DNA of 64,000 nt from Stenotrophomonas sp. 24(2023) (GTDB lineage: Bacteria; Pseudomonadota; Gammaproteobacteria; Xanthomonadales; Xanthomonadaceae), in assembly GCF_030913365.1 (NCBI RefSeq), contig NZ_CP133160.1, positions 1,736,001-1,800,000 of the forward strand, read 5' to 3'. A program made the translations under genes and the position numbers. The notes below the pieces were generated by a model. That model did no database searches. It was not told the DNA's origin and saw nothing but the letters and a program-made list of their open reading frames with translations. Numbering within the stretch: position 1 is the first letter of the stretch; each line of letters starts with the position of its first letter. Of this stretch, positions 30,057 to 39,180 are shown one piece after another.

Positions 30057-31324
30057 GGCTGGGTTCCTTCGGCAGTGGTGGCCAGCAGCGGCTGCCCGCT
30101 CAGGCGCTGGATTTCGATCAGGGCGGTCTGTGCCGACAGGGCGGCGTCAAGCTGGCGCTGGCGTGCCTCGATGCGCATGGCCTGCAGCTGTGCCCACTCC
30201 AGGTAGCTGATGGCGCCGGCGCGCCACGCGGTTTCGGCGGCTTTTTCCGCCTTCTGCAACTGCGGCAGCACATCGCTGCCCATGCGCTGCACTTCCAGGC
30301 GGGCGGTGACATAACGGCCATGGGCTTCGGCCAGGGTGGCGTACAGCTGCAGTGCACGTGCTTCGCGCTCCACGGCGCTCATTGCCAGGTCAGCCTGCGC
30401 GGCGCGGATCTCCGGCTCGGCACGGCGGGCACTGCCCAGCGGCACGCTGAAGCCGGCCACGAAGGCGTTGTCGCCGCTCTCGCGCTGGTTGCGTACGCCC
30501 AGCTGCCAGGACACATCGCTGCGCTGCTGGCTGCGGGCCAGCTGCAGCTGTGCTTCGCGCACGCGCGCCTCGTTGGCGATCACCGCCAGTTCCGGCGTGC
30601 GCTCCAGCAGTGTGGCCAGCGCCTGGAAATCCTGCAGGGCCGGCAGCTGCATCGGGTCACCGGTGACCGCATCGAAATCGACCTGGCGTGCGTTCCACAG
30701 GGCGGCCAGCGCCATGCGCGCCGCGCGCCCAGCCTGTTCGGCACGGTCGCGGTCCAGTTCGGCCTGGGCCAGCGCGGCCTGGGCGGTCATCAGGGTCGAG
30801 GCCGGTGAGGCACCGGCCTGCAGGCGCAGGCGGGCGGCGGACACCGCACGGCGGCGCTGCTCGATATCGTCCAGCGCGATGCGGTGCTGCTCGCTGGCAG
30901 CGGTGATGGCCAGGTAGCGGCGCGCGGTTTCGGCCATCAGGTCCAGGCGGGTGATCTCGCGCTGCGGTGCCAGTGCGTCCAGGTTGGCCTGGGCCACGGC
31001 ACGGCGCGCGTCGAGCTTGCCGCCGCGCTCCAGCACGCCGGCCAGCGTCACCGTGGTCTCGGTGGCATCGAAGCCGCGGTTGGCGCCGGTGCCCAGCGCG
31101 TTCTCGATGTCCACGCCGAACACCAGCGCAGGCTTCAGGCCGGCGCCGTCGAGGCGGGCCTGTGCGGCCTGCCGCTGCAGCGTGGGCAGGCGTAGGTCGG
31201 GATGGGTACGGGCGACGCGGTCGACGGCCGCATCCAGGGTCAACGGGTCAAGCGGCGATGGCGCCTGTGCGTGCACGCACGGCGCGATCGCCAGGGCCGC
31301 GACGGCGGCCAGGCGGATCCACAT
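30053..31324 (-). CDS. czcC: Outer-membrane efflux channel, CzcC type
   Basis: 423 residues with a Sec signal (MWIRLAAVAALAIAPCVHAQ) and two TolC-like (OEP) helical repeats. Typical blocks are LTLDAAVDRVARTHPDLRLP, LAQAELDRDRAEQAGRAARM and AWRAGAISYLEWAQLQAMRI. It forms the exit duct for the CzcCBA metal pump. First of the three structural genes, 61 bases after the small metal-ligand-rich gene. Confidence 0.9.
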
Positions 31325-31385
31325 GGGAAGTACTCCGGAAAACGCAGGACAGGATCAGGACGCCCGCAGGGTGCGGGCCGGCAGA

Positions 31386-31763
31386 TCAGGCCTGGATCGG
31401 AGGACGCAGCAGCGATTCCAGCGGGGCCGGACGCCAGTTCGTATCAACGGCGGGGGCCGGTACCGACGCAGGGGGGGCCGGCAGTTCCCAGCCGGCACTG
31501 GCGAAAGGCAGCACGCTGCCCTGCCCGTGGCAGTGCGCGCAGTGCAGCAGCGCGTGCAGCAGGCGCGCGCCGGTGTCTTCATCGTCGTGGCCGGGGGCCT
31601 CGTCGGCCATGCCCTGGGACGTGGCCGGGTGGTCCAGGTGGCTCATGGCATGCAGCTCACCCAGCGCCGATGCAGTGGCCCCCCCCACGGTGCCGATCGC
31701 CACCACCACCAGCATCAGCAGGCGGAGCAGGTACGGCGGGCGGCGGCGCAGGGCGCGGATCAT
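31386..31763 (-). CDS. Small secreted/membrane His- and Cys-containing protein leading the czc operon
   Basis: 125 residues. An N-terminal hydrophobic segment (YLLRLLMLVVVAIGTVGGAT) after a basic start suits a signal or anchor. The rest is rich in possible metal ligands (ELHAMSHLDHPATSQGMADE, GHDDEDTGARLLHALLHCAHCHG). The HCAHCHG motif is notable. Its place upstream of czcCBA recalls CzcI, a periplasmic regulator in Cupriavidus, and it also resembles DUF2946-type metal proteins. Sequence identity to either is not established. Start chosen at MIRALRRRPPYLL (31763). Confidence 0.65.
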   Translation of the reverse strand: MIRALRRRPPYLLRLLMLVVVAIGTVGGATASALGELHAMSHLDHPATSQGMADEAPGHDDEDTGARLLHALLHCAHCHGQGSVLPFASAGWELPAPPASVPAPAVDTNWRPAPLESLLRPPIQA

Positions 31764-31772
31764 GGGCGAAGC

Positions 31773-31795
31773 GTAACGGGGCCTGACCCCGTTAC
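31773..31795. terminator. Perfect hairpin between the DUF885 gene and the czc operon
   Basis: GTAACGGGG and CCCCGTTAC (9 bp) with loop CCTGA. It lies between the DUF885 stop and the first czc gene, on the same strand, probably separating the two units. Its arms contain GGGGTCAG on the minus strand, like the hairpins at 25853 and 41855. Confidence 0.5.
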
Positions 31796-31859
31796 ACAAT
31801 CGCAGGTGCCGGCAGCGCCAGTGCGGCGTTCAGCCGTACCGGCCCCTGCACGGCAGGCG

Positions 31860-33632
31860 TCACGCCTTCTTGCTGTCGGCGATGAACTGCTGGATCTGCT
31901 GCTCCAGCACCGGCAGCGGCACCGAGCCCTGCTTGAGCACCGCATCATGGAAGGCCTTGATGTCGAACCTGTCGCCCAGTTCCTTCTCCGCCTGCGCGCG
32001 CAGGCGCACGATGGCGATCTCGCCCAGCTTGTAGCTCAGCGCCTGGCCCGGCCAGGAGATGTAGCGGTCCACTTCGGTGGTCACTTCGTGCTCGCTCAGC
32101 GCGGTGTGGTCGCGCAGGTAGGCCAGCGCCTGGTCGCGGGTCCAGCCCTTGCTGTGCACGCCGGTATCGATGACCAGGCGCGCAGCGCGCCACATTTCGT
32201 AGGTCAGGCGCCCGAAGTCCTCGTAGGGGGTTTCATAGATGCCCATTTCCACGCCCAGCTTCTCGCAGTACAGCGCCCAGCCCTCGCCATAGGCGGAGAT
32301 GTAGGCGTTGCGGCGGAACTCCGGCAGGTTCTTCTGCTCGGCCGCCAGCGCACCCTGCAGCGCATGGCCCGGGTCGGACTCATGCAGGGTCAGCGCGGGC
32401 AGGTTGTACAGCGGGCGCGATGGCAGATCGTAGGTATTGAGCCAGTAGGTACCGCCACCGCCACGGCCGGCCGTCCAGAACGGGGCGATGTCGGCCGGCA
32501 CCGGCACGATGGTGAAGCGCGCGCGCGGCAGCGTCATGTACTTGCCGAGCTGGCCATCGGCACGCTTGGAGATCCACGCCGCACGCGACAGCAGCTCCTG
32601 CGGCGTCTTGGCGTAGAACTGCGGATCGGTGCGCAGGAAGGTCAGGAACTCGGCGAAGCTGCCCTTGAAGCCCACCTGGGTGATGATCCCGTTCATCTCC
32701 TTCTGGATGCGCGCCACCTCGGCCAGGCCGATCGCGTGGATCTCGTCCGGCGACAGGTCCAGCGTGGTGTATTCGTGGATCTGCTGGTGGTAATAGGCCT
32801 TGCCGTCCGGCATGGCTTCAGCGGCCAGCGTGGTGCGCGCCTGCGGGACGTATTCCTTCACGAAGAACACGCGCAGCTGCTGGAAGGCCGGCACCACCTT
32901 GCCGCTGATCGCAGCGGCCGCCTGCGTGCGCAGGCGCTCCTGTTCGGCCGCCGGGATGCTGTTGGGCAGCTTCTTGAACGGTGCATACAGCGGCGACTCG
33001 GTCGGGTCCTTCAGTTCGGCCACCGTGGCGATGGACACTTCGCGGCCATCGAGCACCGCGCGCGGCACGCTGAAGCCACGCTTCAGGCCGGCGCGCATGT
33101 TCGCGGTCTGCTGGTTGAAGTAGCGCGGCACATCGTCCAGTCGGGCGATGTAGTTCTGGTAGTCCTTGACCGTTTTCATTTCCCGGCGGGCCATGAAGGA
33201 CAGGTTCGACCAGAACGAGGAATCGGAGTTGAACGGCATCTCATAGCCGCGCAGGCGCACATCCTGGGCCAGGTTGAAGACCTGGTCGCGGTAGATGGCG
33301 TAATTGACCTGGTTGTCCGGCGAAAGCGCCTTCACATCGACACGGCCGAGCTCGGCCAGCACGCTGTCCCACACCTTCAGGCGCGCCTGCTGCGCGGCCG
33401 GGGAGACATCGGGCATGCGGGTGGCGTTGGCCGGTGCGTCCTCGTCTTCGCTGGCTTCACCACCGCCGGTCTGGCGCCAGGCCCATTCCTTCTCGTAGAT
33501 GGCGCGGAAAGCGGCATCGGCCGGCGATTCGCTGGCCACGCTGGCCGGGGCGGCGGTCGCCGGGGGCGCGGCGAAAGCCACGGCGGGGGCGGACAGGGCA
33601 AGCAGCAGGGCAACGGCAAGACGGGTTTTCAC
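31860..33632 (-). CDS. Secreted DUF885-family protein, putative metallo-hydrolase
   Basis: 590 residues. Signal peptide MKTRLAVALLLALSAPAVAF is followed by a low-complexity Ala/Pro spacer, then a long alpha-helical domain. The conserved TLHESDPGHALQG segment (HExxxGH) is the zinc-ligand-like motif of DUF885, and EYTTLDLSPDEIHAIGLAEV and YISAYGEGWALYCEKLG are also family blocks. DUF885 proteins are thought to be periplasmic peptidases or amidases, but specific reactions are known for few. Ends in KKA. Monocistronic by spacing, with hairpins on both sides. Confidence 0.88.
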   Translation of the reverse strand: MKTRLAVALLLALSAPAVAFAAPPATAAPASVASESPADAAFRAIYEKEWAWRQTGGGEASEDEDAPANATRMPDVSPAAQQARLKVWDSVLAELGRVDVKALSPDNQVNYAIYRDQVFNLAQDVRLRGYEMPFNSDSSFWSNLSFMARREMKTVKDYQNYIARLDDVPRYFNQQTANMRAGLKRGFSVPRAVLDGREVSIATVAELKDPTESPLYAPFKKLPNSIPAAEQERLRTQAAAAISGKVVPAFQQLRVFFVKEYVPQARTTLAAEAMPDGKAYYHQQIHEYTTLDLSPDEIHAIGLAEVARIQKEMNGIITQVGFKGSFAEFLTFLRTDPQFYAKTPQELLSRAAWISKRADGQLGKYMTLPRARFTIVPVPADIAPFWTAGRGGGGTYWLNTYDLPSRPLYNLPALTLHESDPGHALQGALAAEQKNLPEFRRNAYISAYGEGWALYCEKLGVEMGIYETPYEDFGRLTYEMWRAARLVIDTGVHSKGWTRDQALAYLRDHTALSEHEVTTEVDRYISWPGQALSYKLGEIAIVRLRAQAEKELGDRFDIKAFHDAVLKQGSVPLPVLEQQIQQFIADSKKA

Positions 33633-33698
33633 GTGCGGGGTTCCCGGGAAGGCAGGTTCCGATCATCGCACCCCCCATCGCCGATGGCATGGGACGAA

Positions 33699-33725
33699 GG
33701 TCCTGTCCGCGCAGCGGACAGGACC
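33699..33725 (-). terminator. Hairpin after the LAB_N gene
   Basis: GGTCCTGTCCGC and GCGGACAGGACC, a perfect 12-bp stem with a 3-base loop, about 50 bases after the stop of the LAB_N gene. No T-tract beyond TTCG. Confidence 0.5.
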
Positions 33726-33775
33726 GGCAAAGGCGCCCATACCCGCTGCCTGGCATGCTCCGGCGCCGCCTGGCC

Positions 33776-34123
33776 TCAGTGGCTGGCGCGATCCCGCTTC
33801 CAGCCGCGGTGCTTGATGTCCAGGTGCAGGCTGTACAGAGCGGTGAACGCCGGGAACAGGTTCTGCAGCACGCCCACCGAATCCTGCTTGGCCGAGAACA
33901 GGAAGTAGCTCAGCGTCATCAGGCTGCCGACCACGCTCATGTACCAGAACAGGCGCGGGATGACCGGCTTGCCGGCACGCTTGGAGGCGATGAACTGCAC
34001 CAGCCAGCGGCCGCCGAACATGATCGCGCCGGTGTAGCCGATCAGCTTCCAGCCGGTCACGTGCAGGCCGGTCCAGAACAGCCAGGTCAACGGCTGGTCG
34101 AGCCAGTGCAGTTCCATGTCCAT
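33776..34123 (-). CDS. Lipid-A-disaccharide synthase N-terminal-domain (LAB_N) membrane protein
   Basis: 115 residues, three hydrophobic segments (PLTWLFWTGLHVTGWKLIGY, IMFGGRWLVQFIASKR and YMSVVGSLMTLSYFLFSAKQ). The FGGRWLVQFIASKRAGKPVI stretch is diagnostic of LAB_N, a domain also found at the N-terminus of some LpxB proteins. As a free-standing protein it commonly sits beside a GT2 glycosyltransferase in lipid-modification operons, as here. ATG overlaps the GT2 stop by one base (TGATG). Likely cooperates with the GT2 in glycosyl-lipid handling (inference). Confidence 0.85.
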   Translation of the reverse strand: MDMELHWLDQPLTWLFWTGLHVTGWKLIGYTGAIMFGGRWLVQFIASKRAGKPVIPRLFWYMSVVGSLMTLSYFLFSAKQDSVGVLQNLFPAFTALYSLHLDIKHRGWKRDRASH

Positions 34124-34845
34124 CAACGCTCCTCCACGGCGGTGCGCTTGCTGCGCACGATCAGCCACGCCACACCGCGCAGGTCGCGGATGCCGACCAG
34201 CGCGCGGCCGAGGTTGTTGTACTTGGACACGCCAGCGGTGCGATGGCGGTGGTTCACCGGCACGCTGGTGGTCTGCCAGCCGGCCCGCTGCATCAGGGCC
34301 GGCAGGTAACGGTGCATGTGGTCGAAATACGGCAGGTCCAGGAACGCGGCGCGCTCGAACAGCTTGATGCCGCAGCCGGTATCGGGCGTGTCATCGCGCA
34401 GCATGCGCGCGCGGATGCGGTTGGCCCACTTGCTGGCCCAGCGCTTGCTGCCGCTGTCCTGGCGGTTGACCCGCCAGCCGGCGAACAGCTTGACCCCGGC
34501 AGCGGCGGCGGCGCGTGCGGCCAGCAGCCTGGGAATATCGGCCGGATCGTTCTGGCCATCGCCATCGAGGGTGGCGATCCACGGCGCGCGCGCGTGCTTG
34601 ACCCCGGTACGCACGGCGGTGCTCTGCCCGCTCTGGCTGACGTGGTGCAGCACGCGCAGTTCCGGCGTGCTGGCCTTCAGGCCATCAAGCACGGCCAGCG
34701 TGTCATCACGCGAGTGGTCGTCAACGTAGAGGATTTCAAACGGAATGTGCCCACGCAGGGCGGCGGTGATCTCCGCCACCAGCGGCGCGACATTGTCGCG
34801 CTCGTTGAATACCGGGACGACGACGGAAAGCAGGGGTTCGCTCAT
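34123..34845 (-). CDS. Family 2 glycosyltransferase (dolichyl/undecaprenyl-phosphate-sugar synthase type)
   Basis: 240 residues. GT-A fold with LLSVVVPVFNERDNV at the N-terminus, IPFEILYVDDHSRDDTLAVL, the catalytic-metal APWIATLDGDGQNDPADIP, and DDTPDTGCGIKLFERAAFLD. There are no C-terminal membrane helices, so it resembles soluble DPM1-like enzymes that load a sugar from UDP/GDP onto a polyprenyl phosphate. Followed directly by a LAB_N membrane protein and preceded by a nucleotide-sugar epimerase, suggesting a small pathway for decorating lipid A or another envelope lipid. Sugar identity unknown. Confidence 0.87.
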   Translation of the reverse strand: MSEPLLSVVVPVFNERDNVAPLVAEITAALRGHIPFEILYVDDHSRDDTLAVLDGLKASTPELRVLHHVSQSGQSTAVRTGVKHARAPWIATLDGDGQNDPADIPRLLAARAAAAAGVKLFAGWRVNRQDSGSKRWASKWANRIRARMLRDDTPDTGCGIKLFERAAFLDLPYFDHMHRYLPALMQRAGWQTTSVPVNHRHRTAGVSKYNNLGRALVGIRDLRGVAWLIVRSKRTAVEER

Positions 34846-34933
34846 GGCTCACTCGGCCAGGGGGGACAACGACCGCGCATTCTCCGAAGCCGAGGTTATC
34901 CGAAGATGAATTCGACCGTGTGAGGATCACGCC

Positions 34934-35899
34934 TCAGGCGCGGTCACCGAAATACTCGCGGCACCACTGCACCACCGGTGGCAGGCCCTGTTCAATGGGC
35001 GTGGCCGGATCGAAGCCGAACGCATCGCGGGCGCGACGGGTATCGGCCATGGTGCGCACCATGTCGCCCGGCTGCATCGGCTTGTAGACCTTCTGCGCAG
35101 GGCGGCCGGCGGCCTGTTCGATCACGCCGATGAAGCGCTCCAGTTCAACGGGGGTATGGTTGCCCAGGTTGAACACGCGGTGCGGTACCGGCTCGGCGCT
35201 GGGGTGCGCGAGCGCGCCGAGGATACCGGCCACGATGTCGGAAACATGTGTGAAATCGCGCTGCATGCGGCCTTCGTTGAACACCTCGATCGGGCGCCCG
35301 GCCAGCACCGCGCGCGAGAACAGCAGCGGTGCCATGTCCGGGCGGCCCCACGGGCCGTACACGGTGAAGAAGCGCAGGCCGGTGGCATGCAGGCCGTACA
35401 GCTGCGCATAGGTATGGGCCATCAGCTCGTTGGCGGCCTTGGTGGCCGCATACAGCGAGCGCGGCTGGTCCACGCGCTGGTCTTCAGAGAACGGCGGGGT
35501 GGCCGAATCACCATAGACCGAGCTGCTGGAGGCATATACCAGGTGCTGCACGCCGCCGTGCCGGCACCGTTCAAGCATGTTGACGAAGCCGACCAGGTTG
35601 CTGTCGACATAGGCATGCGGATTTTCCAACGAATAGCGCACGCCGGCCTGGGCGGCCAGGTGGATGACCGCCGTCGGCCGCACCTCGTCGAACAGCGCGG
35701 CCAGGCCGTCGCGGTCGGTCAGGTCCAGCGTGCGCAGGTCCAGGTCCGGGCACAGGGCTGCCACGCGGTCGCGCTTGATCTGCGGGTCGTAGTAATCGTT
35801 GAAGTTGTCCAGCCCGACCACGGCGTGGCCGGCATCGAGCAGGGCGCGGGCGGTGTAGGCACCGATGAAGCCGGCGGCGCCGGTGAGCAGCAGGGTCAT
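34934..35899 (-). CDS. NAD-dependent nucleotide-sugar epimerase, UDP-glucuronate 4-epimerase type
   Basis: 321 residues, extended SDR family. NAD-binding MTLLLTGAAGFIGAYTARAL, VIHLAAQAGVRYSLENPHAY, SSSSVYG with catalytic Ser, and YAATKAANELMAHTY with Tyr and Lys. The phrase FFTVYGPWGRPDMAPLLFSR is characteristic of UDP-glucuronate/galacturonate epimerases (WbnF/LspL group). It would supply UDP-galacturonate for envelope polysaccharide or lipid A. Start chosen at 35899, directly before the Rossmann motif. 88 bases before the GT2 gene on the same strand. Confidence 0.85.
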   Translation of the reverse strand: MTLLLTGAAGFIGAYTARALLDAGHAVVGLDNFNDYYDPQIKRDRVAALCPDLDLRTLDLTDRDGLAALFDEVRPTAVIHLAAQAGVRYSLENPHAYVDSNLVGFVNMLERCRHGGVQHLVYASSSSVYGDSATPPFSEDQRVDQPRSLYAATKAANELMAHTYAQLYGLHATGLRFFTVYGPWGRPDMAPLLFSRAVLAGRPIEVFNEGRMQRDFTHVSDIVAGILGALAHPSAEPVPHRVFNLGNHTPVELERFIGVIEQAAGRPAQKVYKPMQPGDMVRTMADTRRARDAFGFDPATPIEQGLPPVVQWCREYFGDRA

Positions 35900-35935
35900 T
35901 GCAGGGTCCTGGCGGGTACGCCCCGCTTTCACCAT

Positions 35936-35964
35936 CGGCCGACGTCGCGGGGAAGCGTCGGCCG
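35936..35964. terminator. Hairpin between parB and the epimerase gene
   Basis: CGGCCGACG and CGTCGGCCG pair across an 11-base loop. It sits 20 bases after the parB stop on the same strand and could end the parAB transcript. No T-tract. Confidence 0.4.
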
Positions 35965-35984
35965 GCGCCCGCGGCGCGGCCGGC

Positions 35985-36902
35985 TCAGCCCTGGCGCGCG
36001 CGCAGCTTTTCCAGCACGCCGTCCAGGGCGTCCAGGTTGGCGTAGTGGATGATCAGCTTGCCCTTGCCGCCGCGGCCATGGTTGATCGCCACGGCGGTGC
36101 CGAGGGTCTCGGAAAGCTCGTTCTGCAGCGAGGCGATGTCGGCCTGCAGCACCTTCGGTGCGGCCACCGGGCGGTTGCTGGGCACCTTGCCGGCGGCAAA
36201 GGCCTGCGCGCGGCGCTCGACCTCGCGCACCGACCAGCCCTCATCGGCCGCTTCCTGGGCCAGCTTGCCGGCCAGTTCCGGGGCCAGGGTCAGCAGCGCG
36301 CGGGCATGGCCCATTTCCAGCCGGCGTGATTCCAGCAGCACGCGGATGGCCACCGGCAGTTCCAGCAGGCGCAGCAGGTTGGACACCGCCGCGCGCGAAC
36401 GGCCGACCGCTTCGGCGGCTTCGGCGTGGGTCAGCGCGAACTCGCTGATCAGCCGCTGCAGCGCTTCGGCTTCTTCCAGCGGGTTGAGGTCTTCGCGCTG
36501 GATGTTCTCGATCAGCGCCATCGCGATGACGGTGCGGTCTTCCAGCTCGCGCACCACCACCGGCACTTCGGTCAGGCCGGCCAGCTGCGAAGCGCGCCAG
36601 CGGCGTTCGCCGGCGACGATTTCGTAGTTGCCCGCGGGCAGCTGGCGCACCAGGATCGGCTGGATGACGCCCTGCGACTTGATCGAATCGGCCAGCTCGC
36701 CCAGCTTGGATTCGTCCATCTCGCGGCGCGGCTGGTACTTGCCGGGCTGCAGCTGGCCCACCGGCAGCTTGCGCAGCACTTCACCGGGCAGCGGTTCGAT
36801 CACGGCCGATGCCTGCACCTGGCTCACCGCGCCCTTCGGGCCCAGCAGTGCGTCCAGGCCCCGGCCGAGGCCACGCTTCTTCGCTGCCGGCTTGGTGGTC
36901 AT
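35985..36902 (-). CDS. parB: Chromosome partitioning protein ParB
   Basis: 305 residues. N-terminal KKRGLGRGLDALLG ParA-contact segment, then the CTPase core with LPVGQLQPGKYQPRREMDES, ELADSIKSQGVIQPILVR and AGERRWRASQLAG (C-motif for CTP). The parS-binding helix-turn-helix covers about residues 140-170 (FALTHAEAAEAVGRSRAAVS), and a C-terminal dimerisation domain follows. It loads at parS and slides as a clamp to segregate origins. Start ATG overlaps the parA stop (TGATG). I find no TGTTTCACGTGAAACA-like parS in the window. Confidence 0.97.
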   Translation of the reverse strand: MTTKPAAKKRGLGRGLDALLGPKGAVSQVQASAVIEPLPGEVLRKLPVGQLQPGKYQPRREMDESKLGELADSIKSQGVIQPILVRQLPAGNYEIVAGERRWRASQLAGLTEVPVVVRELEDRTVIAMALIENIQREDLNPLEEAEALQRLISEFALTHAEAAEAVGRSRAAVSNLLRLLELPVAIRVLLESRRLEMGHARALLTLAPELAGKLAQEAADEGWSVREVERRAQAFAAGKVPSNRPVAAPKVLQADIASLQNELSETLGTAVAINHGRGGKGKLIIHYANLDALDGVLEKLRARQG

Positions 36903-37699
36903 CAGACGGTCTCCACGGCCTTGGTGGCCTTGTTGCGTTCGTTGTTGCGGCGGATGATCTCACCGGCCAGGCCAAGGTACGCCACGCCACCGCGCGAGGT
37001 CCGGTCATAGCCGACGATGCTCTGGCCATGGCTGGGCGCTTCGGCCAGACGTACGTTGCGCGGCACGATGGTACGGAACACGCGGTCACCGAAGTGTTCG
37101 GTCAGCTCGGCCGACACGGCATTGGCCAGGTTGTTGCGCACATCGAACATGGTGCGCAGCACGCCTTCGATTTCCAGCACCGGGTTCAGGTTGGTGCGCA
37201 GCGCTTCGATGGTTTCCACCAGCGCGCTCAGCCCTTCCAGCGCGTAGTACTCGCACTGCATCGGCACCAGCACCGAATCGGCCGCGGCCAGGGCGTTGAG
37301 GGTCAGCAGCGACAGCGCCGGCGGGCAGTCGATCAGGATGTAATCGTAGTCACCCAGCACCGGTGCCAGCGCGCGCTTGAGGCGCTGCTCGCGCTCGCCC
37401 TGCGCCATCAGCTGGATTTCCGCGGCGGTCAGGTCGATGTTGCCCGGCAGCAGGTCGTAGCCTTCGGCGGTCTTGACCCGCACGTCGGCGGCGAGCGCTT
37501 CGCCCAGCAGCAGGTCATAGGTGGACGCGGCCAGTTCGCGCTTGTCCACGCCGCTGCCCATGGTGGCGTTGCCCTGGGAATCCAGGTCGACCAGCAGCAC
37601 GCGCTTGGGCGCGTTGGCGAGAGCGGCGGCCAGGTTGACGGCTGTCGTGGTTTTGCCGACGCCACCTTTCTGGTTGGCGATGGCGATGATGCGGGCCAT
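36902..37699 (-). CDS. parA: Chromosome partitioning ATPase ParA
   Basis: 265 residues. Deviant Walker A MARIIAIANQKGGVGKTTTA, Walker B-like YDYILIDCPPALSLL, and VLRTMFDVRNNLANAVSAEL typical of chromosomal Soj/ParA without the long N-terminal regulatory domain of plasmid type Ia proteins. Drives ParB-parS complexes along the nucleoid. Order rsmG-parA-parB is the conserved gid-par arrangement near the replication origin in many bacteria, so this part may lie not far from oriC (inference). Confidence 0.97.
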   Translation of the reverse strand: MARIIAIANQKGGVGKTTTAVNLAAALANAPKRVLLVDLDSQGNATMGSGVDKRELAASTYDLLLGEALAADVRVKTAEGYDLLPGNIDLTAAEIQLMAQGEREQRLKRALAPVLGDYDYILIDCPPALSLLTLNALAAADSVLVPMQCEYYALEGLSALVETIEALRTNLNPVLEIEGVLRTMFDVRNNLANAVSAELTEHFGDRVFRTIVPRNVRLAEAPSHGQSIVGYDRTSRGGVAYLGLAGEIIRRNNERNKATKAVETV

Positions 37700-37811
37700 G
37701 CAGGTGAGCCTCGTCGACGGTTGCTGGGACCGGTCATTATGCGTACAACCGGCCCCGGGCGGAAATCATCAATCGCCAACCCGTTGTTCCATAAGGGGCC
37801 GGCGCGGGGGT

Positions 37812-38450
37812 TCAGGGGCCGCGAACGGTCACCAGATGGCGTTCACCGGCCAGTCCGGGCACCACCAGCGGCTGCACCTGCTGGACCTGCCAGCCGGCCG
37901 GCAGCTCGGCGATCTCCTCATGCGGGTAGACGCCCTTCATCGCCAGCAGCACGCCACCGGGGCGCAGCAGATGGCCGCCGACACGGACGATGCCGGCCAG
38001 GGTATCCATCGCGCGGGCGGTCAGCTGGTCGTAGCGGCCAGCCTCGTCCAGCGCCTCGGCACGCGATTCGGCCACCCGCGCATTGCCCAGCCCCAGCTGG
38101 CGCACGGCTTCGCGCATGAAGCGCGCCTTCTTGCCGTTGCTTTCCACCAGGGTGACCTGCAATCCCGGGCAGGCGATGGCCAGCGGAATGCCCGGCAGCC
38201 CGGGGCCGGTGCCCAGGTCGGCCAGCGTGCCATCGGCCACATGGGGCTGCATGGCCAGCGAATCGAGCAGGTGGCGGGTGACCATCTCCTGCGGGTCGCG
38301 GATGGCGGTGAGGTTGTAGGTCTGGTTCCAGCGGTGCAGCAGGGCCAGGTAACGCAGCAGCGGCGGGGCCAGCGCGGCGTCCAGGCCCATGCTGGCCAGG
38401 CCCTGTTCCAGCGTGGCCGCCACGCCGGGCGGGAGGGTGTGTTCGCTCAT
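37812..38450 (-). CDS. rsmG: 16S rRNA (guanine527-N7)-methyltransferase
   Basis: 212 residues. RsmG/GidB signature: [32 protein letters not shown], the SAM-binding [19 protein letters not shown], and [20 protein letters not shown]. Methylates G527 in the 530 loop of 16S rRNA; loss gives low-level streptomycin resistance in other species. Start ATG at 38448-38450; the longer in-frame reading upstream covers the phosphopantetheinyl transferase gene in another frame and is not real. parA follows 112 bases later. Confidence 0.96.
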   Translation of the reverse strand: MSEHTLPPGVAATLEQGLASMGLDAALAPPLLRYLALLHRWNQTYNLTAIRDPQEMVTRHLLDSLAMQPHVADGTLADLGTGPGLPGIPLAIACPGLQVTLVESNGKKARFMREAVRQLGLGNARVAESRAEALDEAGRYDQLTARAMDTLAGIVRVGGHLLRPGGVLLAMKGVYPHEEIAELPAGWQVQQVQPLVVPGLAGERHLVTVRGP

Positions 38451-38499
38451 GCCGGCATTATCGCCGGTTTTGCCCGGCACACCGGCATTGCTGCATGCA

Positions 38500-39099
38500 T
38501 TACAGCGTGTGCCAGGCCAGTGCGGCGCGGAACTCGTCGCTGGCCTGCCATTCGTGCAGGTGCCAGCGCGCCGGCGCGCCCAGTTCCGGATCGCACCAGG
38601 CCAGGTGCAGCGCGCCATCGGCCAACGGGGCCAGCTGCAGCCGGTGCAGGCCGAACGACAGGCCCTGGCCCTGGGCCTTGAGCACGGCTTCCTTGGCGCA
38701 CCACACGCGGAAGAACCAATGGTCGCGCTCGGCCTCCGGCAGCGCCTCCAGCCACTGGATCTCGGCCGGATGGAAGAACCGGCGGATGATTTCCAGCTGG
38801 CGCGGCCGTGGCCGCAGCAGTTCCAGATCGACCCCCAGCCGCACGCCGGTGCCGGTGGCCACCAGCAGCACGTTGCCGCTGTGGCTCCAGCCCACGCCCT
38901 GTTCGGCCAGGGCCCCGGTGAACAACGGCCGGCCGCGCGCATCGCGTTGCAGCGGCAGGTCCAGCGGTTCGCCGCCCAGCGCCTGCGCCAGCACCACCCG
39001 CGCCTGCGGCTCGCCGCGCTGGCCCGGGACATGCGGGCAGCGCCAGACCGTCACCGGCCCGAAACGCCAGGGCCCGGCCAGCGTGGCCGGCAGGCTCAC
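38500..39099 (-). CDS. 4'-phosphopantetheinyl transferase (Sfp type)
   Basis: 199 residues. Catalytic and CoA/Mg motifs are readable: [10 protein letters not shown] (GxDxE) and [20 protein letters not shown] (WxxKEAxxK). It transfers phosphopantetheine from CoA to carrier proteins, here probably those of polyketide/non-ribosomal synthesis or an aryl-polyene-type pathway, beyond AcpS. GTG start at 39099 is chosen because GGGAGGGCGG lies directly before it and the domain begins soon after. A longer in-frame extension would run over the divergent GlsB gene. Confidence 0.87.
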   Translation of the reverse strand: MSLPATLAGPWRFGPVTVWRCPHVPGQRGEPQARVVLAQALGGEPLDLPLQRDARGRPLFTGALAEQGVGWSHSGNVLLVATGTGVRLGVDLELLRPRPRQLEIIRRFFHPAEIQWLEALPEAERDHWFFRVWCAKEAVLKAQGQGLSFGLHRLQLAPLADGALHLAWCDPELGAPARWHLHEWQASDEFRAALAWHTL

Positions 39100-39180
39100 C
39101 CCGCCCTCCCGGGCAGGCTGCACAGGGGGTTCACGGCGCTGCGCGTCAACTGTCGGTGGTTCCAACCCGGAGGCGTGACC

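Noticed and set aside
35900..37811. parS site near parAB
   Set aside because: I looked for TGTTTCACGTGAAACA or close variants and saw none here or elsewhere in the window.
38451..39032. In-frame N-terminal extension of RsmG
   Set aside because: It is the phosphopantetheinyl transferase gene read in a wrong frame; RsmG has its own ATG and normal length.
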